From the NCBI RefSeq assembly GCF_027923705.1, contig NZ_AP026442.1, positions 3,348,001 through 3,412,000 of the forward strand: DNA of 64,000 nt. The letters are read 5' to 3'. The position numbers and the translations under genes are program-made. This DNA is from Cellulomonas sp. NTE-D12. Its GTDB lineage: Bacteria > Actinomycetota > Actinomycetes > Actinomycetales > Cellulomonadaceae. A model generated the notes under the pieces. It did no database searches and was not told the DNA's origin. It saw only the letters and a list, made by a program, of their open reading frames with translations. This document shows, piece after piece, positions 59,771 to 64,000 of this stretch (its first letter is position 1; each line of letters begins with the position of its first letter).

Positions 59771-59818
59771 GCGGGCCAGGCTATGCCTGCACCGCGCACC
59801 CGCCCCGTCGCGTCCGGG

Positions 59819-60784
59819 TCAGCCCTTGACCGACCCCGCGAGCAGCCCTCGCACGAAGTACCGCTGCAGGGCGAGGAACACGATCACCGGGACGACGATC
59901 GTGAGGAAGCCGGCCGGTGCCAGCAGCTCCAGGTGGGAGCCGTAGCTGCCGGTGAGGCTCTGCATCCGGGCCGTGACCGGTTGCAGTGCCGGGTTGGAGC
60001 CGCCGAAGGTCTTGGCCACCAGCAGGTCGTTCCACACCCACAGGAACTGGAAGATGGAGAACGAGGCGATCGCCGGCATCGACAGCGGCAGCACGACCGA
60101 CCGGAAGATGCGCAGGTGGGACGCACCGTCCACCCGTGCCGCCTCGATCAGGGACCCCGGCAGCTGCGCGATGAAGTTGTGCAGCAGGAACACCGCCAGG
60201 GGCAGCGAGAACATCGTGTGCGACAGCCAGATCTGCGCCAGCGTGCCGTTCACACCGGGTGACGGCAGCACCGTGACCCCCGCGATCCGCAGGCCGTGCA
60301 CGTAGTACTGCTGCAACGGCACCAGGGCCATCTGCAGCGGCACCACCTGCAGCGCGAAGAACGTGAAGAAGATCGCGTCGCTGCCCCGGAACCGCATCCA
60401 GGCCAGCGCGTAGCCGGCCATCGACGCGACGAAGATCGGGATGATCGTCGCCGGGATGGTGATCGCCAGGGAGTTCACCAGGGGGATGAACAGGCCGCCC
60501 TGCCCGGTGAGCACCTGCCGGTACCCGTCGAGGCTGAAGCTGGGGTGGACGAAGAACATCCACCAGCCGCTGGTGGCGGCGTCGGACTTCGACCGGAACG
60601 AGTTGATGAACAGCCCGAACGTCGGGATGGTCCACAGCACACCGATCGCGATCGCGACGATCGAGGCCGTGGGGCTGCTGAACGCCGTCCGGACGGCCCT
60701 GGTCGCCGCCGGACCGGTGAGGGGCTTCTTGACGTCGGTCGACGTCGTGCCGGTCGCGCTCATCGGGTCGGTGGTCGCGCTCAT
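59819..60784 (-). CDS. Alpha-glucoside-type ABC permease, MalG/AglG type (unit E)
   Basis: This is a 321-residue CUT1 permease. A Thr/Ser-rich N-terminal tail of about 40 residues precedes the first helix. The EAA loop is EAARVDGASHLRIFRSVVL, and it ends GSVKG. It resembles the AglG/GgtD branch. Its ATG overlaps the MalF stop by 4 bases. Confidence 0.9.
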   Translation of the reverse strand: MSATTDPMSATGTTSTDVKKPLTGPAATRAVRTAFSSPTASIVAIAIGVLWTIPTFGLFINSFRSKSDAATSGWWMFFVHPSFSLDGYRQVLTGQGGLFIPLVNSLAITIPATIIPIFVASMAGYALAWMRFRGSDAIFFTFFALQVVPLQMALVPLQQYYVHGLRIAGVTVLPSPGVNGTLAQIWLSHTMFSLPLAVFLLHNFIAQLPGSLIEAARVDGASHLRIFRSVVLPLSMPAIASFSIFQFLWVWNDLLVAKTFGGSNPALQPVTARMQSLTGSYGSHLELLAPAGFLTIVVPVIVFLALQRYFVRGLLAGSVKG

Positions 60785-61803
60785 CGGATCTCACGCTCCC
60801 TGCGCAGCTGTCGGACGTTGTAGAGCACCAGCGGCAGGACGGCGAGGAACAGGATCACGGCCAGGGCGCTGCCGCGCGCGACCTGGCTGGTGACGAACAT
60901 GTCGGCGTACATCTGACGGGCGAGGACGTCCGTCTTGAAGTTGCCGTTGTTGATGGTGAAGACGATGTCGAAGACCTTCAGCGTCGTGATCATCACCGTC
61001 GTCAGCACCACGACCAGGGTGTTGCGGATCATCGGGACCTGGATGGTGCGGAACAGCCGGAACCCCGAGGCACCGTCCATCCGCGCCGACTCGATCACCT
61101 CGTCGGGGATCGCCTTGAGGGCGGCGCCGAGCACCACCATCGCGAACCCCGCCTGGATCCAGATCATGATCACCATCTCGAGGAAGGTGTTCAGCGGCGG
61201 GGTGATCAGCCAGTTGGGCGGGTTGCTCCAGCCCAGCTTGATGACGACCTGGCTCAGCAGGCCCGTCTGCGGCTGGGACGGCGTCACGTAGTTGTAGACG
61301 TAGGACCAGATGACGGCCGCACCGACGAACGAGATGGCGGTCGGCAGGAAGACCATCGTCTTGGGGATCGACGCGTACTTCATGCGGTCGACGAGCAGCG
61401 CGACCAGCAGACCGACGGCCACCGCGACCGCCGGCACGATCACCAGCCAGAGCACCGTGCGCACGATGGTCTGCTGCGTGTACGGGTCGGTGAAGGCGAA
61501 GACGTAGTTCTTCAGGCCGACCTTCTTGGTCTTCTGCTGGCCGAGGAACTGCTGGTTGGTCAGGCTGTTGTTGATCGTCGTGATCGCCGGGATCACCAGC
61601 CCGAGGGCGACCAGGAACAGCGCCGGGCCCAGGCAGATGATCACCGCCAGCGGCTTCTCCAGCCGACCGGTCGCCCGGCCGGCGACGAAGAAGACGATCG
61701 CGAGGATCGCGACGAAGCCGAGGACGGCTTCGACGGCGCCGAGCAGGGTGGTGGCCGCCTGGCCCGCCACGCTCGACGCCAATGAGACGTAGGTAGCGCT
61801 CAC
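60781..61803 (-). CDS. Alpha-glucoside-type ABC permease, MalF/AglF type (unit E)
   Basis: This is a permease of about 340 residues. A helix before the usual six (AVLGFVAILAIVFFVAGRATG) marks the AglF/GgtC-like branch. The EAA loop is ESARMDGASGFRLFRTIQV, with Ser for the first Ala. It starts with one of two adjacent GTG codons (61803 or 61806). It is separated from the SBP by a very strong hairpin. Confidence 0.9.
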   Translation of the reverse strand: MSATYVSLASSVAGQAATTLLGAVEAVLGFVAILAIVFFVAGRATGRLEKPLAVIICLGPALFLVALGLVIPAITTINNSLTNQQFLGQQKTKKVGLKNYVFAFTDPYTQQTIVRTVLWLVIVPAVAVAVGLLVALLVDRMKYASIPKTMVFLPTAISFVGAAVIWSYVYNYVTPSQPQTGLLSQVVIKLGWSNPPNWLITPPLNTFLEMVIMIWIQAGFAMVVLGAALKAIPDEVIESARMDGASGFRLFRTIQVPMIRNTLVVVLTTVMITTLKVFDIVFTINNGNFKTDVLARQMYADMFVTSQVARGSALAVILFLAVLPLVLYNVRQLRREREIR

Positions 61804-61858
61804 CACAGACCCCCTTGTCTGTCTCGCTGCGAACAGGGTGCCACGGTCGGGCAGAAAG

Positions 61859-61899
61859 GGTGCTCCGGCCCGCGGGACTCGCCCGCGGGCCGGAGCACC
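61859..61899 (-). terminator. Strong hairpin between binding-protein and permease genes (unit E)
   Basis: A perfect 18-bp stem (GGTGCTCCGGCCCGCGGG with its complement) closes a 5-base loop, 34 bp after the SBP stop. It is the strongest hairpin in the window, probably a partial terminator and mRNA stabiliser. Confidence 0.75.
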
Positions 61900-61933
61900 T
61901 CAGATGTCAAGCAGGTGGAACGGGTGGGTCAGA

Positions 61934-63304
61934 TCAGCTCGGCCACGCCGCGTCGATCGCCTTGGCGACGTCCGCCGCGGACTTGCCGCTGCCGAACCAG
62001 TCGACCATGCCGGTCCACTCGGCACCGGCGCCGACGGCCGCCGGCATGGCGTCCGAGGCGTCGAACCGGAACGTGGCCTTCGGGTCGGCCAGGTACTTGG
62101 CGGACAGCTGGTCGATCGGGTCGGTGTACAGGCTCTGGTCGACCTTCTCGTTCGCGGAGACCCAGCCCGGTGCGACCTTGATCCGGCTCTCAGCCCACTG
62201 CGGGCTGCTCAGGTAGTTCTGCACCGCCTGCACGGCCGGGTCGTCGGAGAACGCGGTCACGAACTCGCCGCCACCCTCGACGGGCGTGCTGATCGACGGG
62301 TCGACGGCCGGGAGCTTGAAGGCGAACACGTCGCCGTCAGGTCCGACCTTGGTGCCCTTCGGCCACTGCGCCTCGTAGAAGGACGCCTGCTGCAGCATGC
62401 CGCACTCGTTCTTCAGGATCGGCAGACCCGCGTTCTGGAACGTGGTGGTCGCGATCGTCTTGACGTCACCGACGCCGCCGTTGACCCACTTGGGGTTCTG
62501 CAGCCAGTCGCTGACGACCTTCATCGCGTCCTGGATCTGCGGGTCGGAGAACTTGACCTTGTGGCTGATCCAGTCGTCGTAGACCTGGCCGCCGTACTTG
62601 CCGAGGACGACCTCCTCGAGCCAGTCGGTGGCGGGCCACCCGCTCGCGGTGCCGGAGCCGATGCCACCGCACCACGGCTTCGCGGCGCCGGTCATCTTGC
62701 CGGCCATCTGGTCGGACAGCGACATCATGTCGGCCCACGTCGTAGGGACGGTGAAGCCGTTGTCCTTGAAGTACTTCGGCGAGTACCAGACCAGGGACTT
62801 CATGTTGGCGCTCATCGGCGCCGCGTAGAACTTGCCGTCGACCGAGCCGTAGCCCTTCCAGGCGGCGTTCCAGTTGTCCTCGTTCTTGACGGTCTGGGCC
62901 GGCGGGTCCTTCACCGCGCCCGTCGCCACCATCTGCGCGAGCAGACCGGGCTGCGGGATGATCGCCAGGTTCGGGGCGTTGCCGCCGTTGACCTTCACCG
63001 GCAGGTCGGACTCGAAGGTGTTGGAGCCCGTGTACTGGATGGTGATGCCGGTGCACTTGGAGAAGTCGGCCCACGAGGAGTTCAGCGAGTCCGACTCGGG
63101 GCTGAGGATCGACCCGAACATCGTGACGGTCTTGCCGCTGTGCCCCGCGTAGTCCTGGTACTGCGCGCAGTCGCCGGTGAGGGCCGCTGCCGAGGTGCCG
63201 CTCGAGCTCGAGGTGCCCGACGAGCCGCCGCTGGAACACGCGGCGACGGTCGCCAGTGCCGCCACGCCAGCGGCAGCAGCGGCGAATCGTGAGGTTCGCT
63301 TCAT
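61934..63304 (-). CDS. Alpha-glucoside-type sugar-binding lipoprotein (unit E SBP)
   Basis: This is a 456-residue family-1 solute-binding protein with lipobox ATVAAC (lipidated Cys23) and a Ser/Thr/Gly linker. The mature part (KTVTMFGSILSPESDS, then TGSNTFESDLPVKVNGG and KPWCGGIGSGTASGWPATDW) resembles AglE-like alpha-glucoside binders. Cys residues in GDCAQY, SKCTG, WCGG and NECGM could form disulfides. The operon order is SBP-MalF-MalG, with lacI upstream on the same strand. Confidence 0.92.
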   Translation of the reverse strand: MKRTSRFAAAAAGVAALATVAACSSGGSSGTSSSSGTSAAALTGDCAQYQDYAGHSGKTVTMFGSILSPESDSLNSSWADFSKCTGITIQYTGSNTFESDLPVKVNGGNAPNLAIIPQPGLLAQMVATGAVKDPPAQTVKNEDNWNAAWKGYGSVDGKFYAAPMSANMKSLVWYSPKYFKDNGFTVPTTWADMMSLSDQMAGKMTGAAKPWCGGIGSGTASGWPATDWLEEVVLGKYGGQVYDDWISHKVKFSDPQIQDAMKVVSDWLQNPKWVNGGVGDVKTIATTTFQNAGLPILKNECGMLQQASFYEAQWPKGTKVGPDGDVFAFKLPAVDPSISTPVEGGGEFVTAFSDDPAVQAVQNYLSSPQWAESRIKVAPGWVSANEKVDQSLYTDPIDQLSAKYLADPKATFRFDASDAMPAAVGAGAEWTGMVDWFGSGKSAADVAKAIDAAWPS

Positions 63305-63351
63305 GTCTGTCCTTCCCGGTCACAACTTCGTTGATGCGACAGGTGGCTGAT

Positions 63352-63409
63352 GTCTGCAAACGCTTACAGACCGGCTTGATCTTGACATTCGCAGCCCGGG
63401 AGCCGTCAA
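63352..63409 (-). promoter_or_regulatory. Promoter region and LacI/cre-like operator of unit E
   Basis: A near-perfect 20-bp palindrome (63352-63371) contains TGCAAACGCTTACA, which fits the general LacI-family/cre pattern. A TTGACG -35 on the minus strand is at 63404-63409. A clear -10 is not evident (CAAGAT at about 63379-63384 is possible). The palindrome lies downstream of the promoter and 48 bp before the SBP start. Confidence 0.6.
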
Positions 63410-63431
63410 GCACCCCGACGTCACGATTTCG

Positions 63432-64000
63432 TCACGTAGCGAGATGCGCCACCGGAGCGGCGGTCGACGTGCGCACCACCAGCTGGGTCGGGAAGATCAC
63501 CTGCTCGGGCGCCGGGGTGCCGGCGATCATGCCCAGGAGCAGCGTCGCGGCGGCGGTCCCCTGGTCCTCGGCGGACTGCGCCATCGTCGTCAGGCCGACG
63601 AGCTCGCCGAGGTCGTGGCCGTCGATGCCGATCACGGACAGGTCCTCCGGGACGCGTCGACCCAGCTCGCGGGCGGCGAGGATCGCACCCATCGCCATCT
63701 CGTCGGACGCCGCGAAGATCGCCGTCACGTCCGGACGCCGGGCCAGCAGCCGGCACGTCGACTCGCGGCCGCCCTCCACGTCGAAGTAGCCGTTCACCTC
63801 GAGCTCCGGGCTCGGCGCAGCACCGGCGCGCGTCATCGCCTCCTTCCACCCGGAGCGGCGGTCGATCGGCGGCGCCCACGGCGCGTTGTCCTGCGGCGAC
63901 CCGGTGATGTGCCCGATGGTCCGGTGGCCCAGGCGCAGCAGGTGCTCGGTGGCCTCGGTCGCGGTGCGGAGGTCGTCCACCCGCACGGTCACCTGGCCGG
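63432..64000 (-). CDS. LacI family transcriptional regulator, 5' end beyond window (unit E)
   Basis: These are the C-terminal 189 or so residues of a LacI-type sugar-binding domain: ATEHLLRLGHRTIGHITGS, IFAASDEMAMGAILAARELG and DLSVIGIDGHDLGELVGLTT are the standard subdomain motifs. The helix-turn-helix lies past base 64000. It is upstream of, and co-directional with, the unit E importer, which it likely represses through the palindrome at 63352. Confidence 0.9.
   Translation of the reverse strand, partial: GQVTVRVDDLRTATEATEHLLRLGHRTIGHITGSPQDNAPWAPPIDRRSGWKEAMTRAGAAPSPELEVNGYFDVEGGRESTCRLLARRPDVTAIFAASDEMAMGAILAARELGRRVPEDLSVIGIDGHDLGELVGLTTMAQSAEDQGTAAATLLLGMIAGTPAPEQVIFPTQLVVRTSTAAPVAHLAT

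Overview
The window is very GC-rich, coding-dense DNA. It carries actinobacterial marker families: a complete conservon (cvnA-D), a Bpa-type proteasome activator, a fused ThrE exporter, LppX/LprG-type lipoproteins, and many LacI-regulated sugar ABC importers without their own ATPase. The mix best fits a saprophytic, plant-polymer-using member of the Micrococcales, perhaps Cellulomonadaceae. The genus is an inference.

Layout. 1-3.8 kb: edge of an ABC exporter ATPase with its PadR regulator, a chemoreceptor with an unusual C-terminal domain, a DUF1801 gene and tRNA-Arg. 4.4-25.0 kb: a fructan / difructose-anhydride (DFA) catabolic superlocus of three LacI-controlled units. Unit A is a divergent pair of operons (SBP-permease-permease-LacI facing GH172-GH32). 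Unit B is SBP-permease-permease-GH91-LacI-PfkB kinase. Unit C is LacI-SBP-permease-permease-GH32. 25.27-27.42 kb: an intact IS21-family element with terminal inverted repeats and a 5-bp target duplication. 27.6-33.3 kb: a redox/detoxification cluster (cupin, HTH regulator, MFS pump, aldo/keto reductase, zinc alcohol dehydrogenase, carboxymuconolactone-decarboxylase-like protein, DUF2255). 34.0-40.4 kb: unit D, a LacI-controlled sugar importer divergent from an amylo-alpha-1,6-glucosidase-like enzyme. 40.4-46.2 kb: a divergent MarR pair, panD, two tRNA-Ser genes, ThrE, a methyltransferase, a PIG-L deacetylase and a lipoprotein. 46.2-49.4 kb: M50 peptidase and an arsenic cluster (arsN, arsR, arsM). 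49.5-56.2 kb: a PIN protein and the conservon. 56.3-59.8 kb: quinone oxidoreductase, Bpa, lipoprotein, DMT exporter. 59.8-64 kb: unit E, an alpha-glucoside-type importer and its LacI regulator, cut by the window edge.

How the main system may work. GH172 includes enzymes that open DFA I to inulobiose. GH91 includes DFA III hydrolases that make inulobiose. GH32 enzymes split inulobiose and fructo-oligosaccharides to fructose, and the PfkB kinase would phosphorylate fructose. All four glycosidases here lack signal peptides, so the three importers would bring intact DFAs or oligosaccharides into the cell. The A and B promoters share a -35/-10 (TTGACG, 17-18 bp spacer) followed by a CAAACGTTT-type operator near the start of transcription. 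None of the five sugar importers has an ATPase gene, so a shared MsiK-type ATPase elsewhere is expected. Four of the five have a strong hairpin just after the binding-protein gene.
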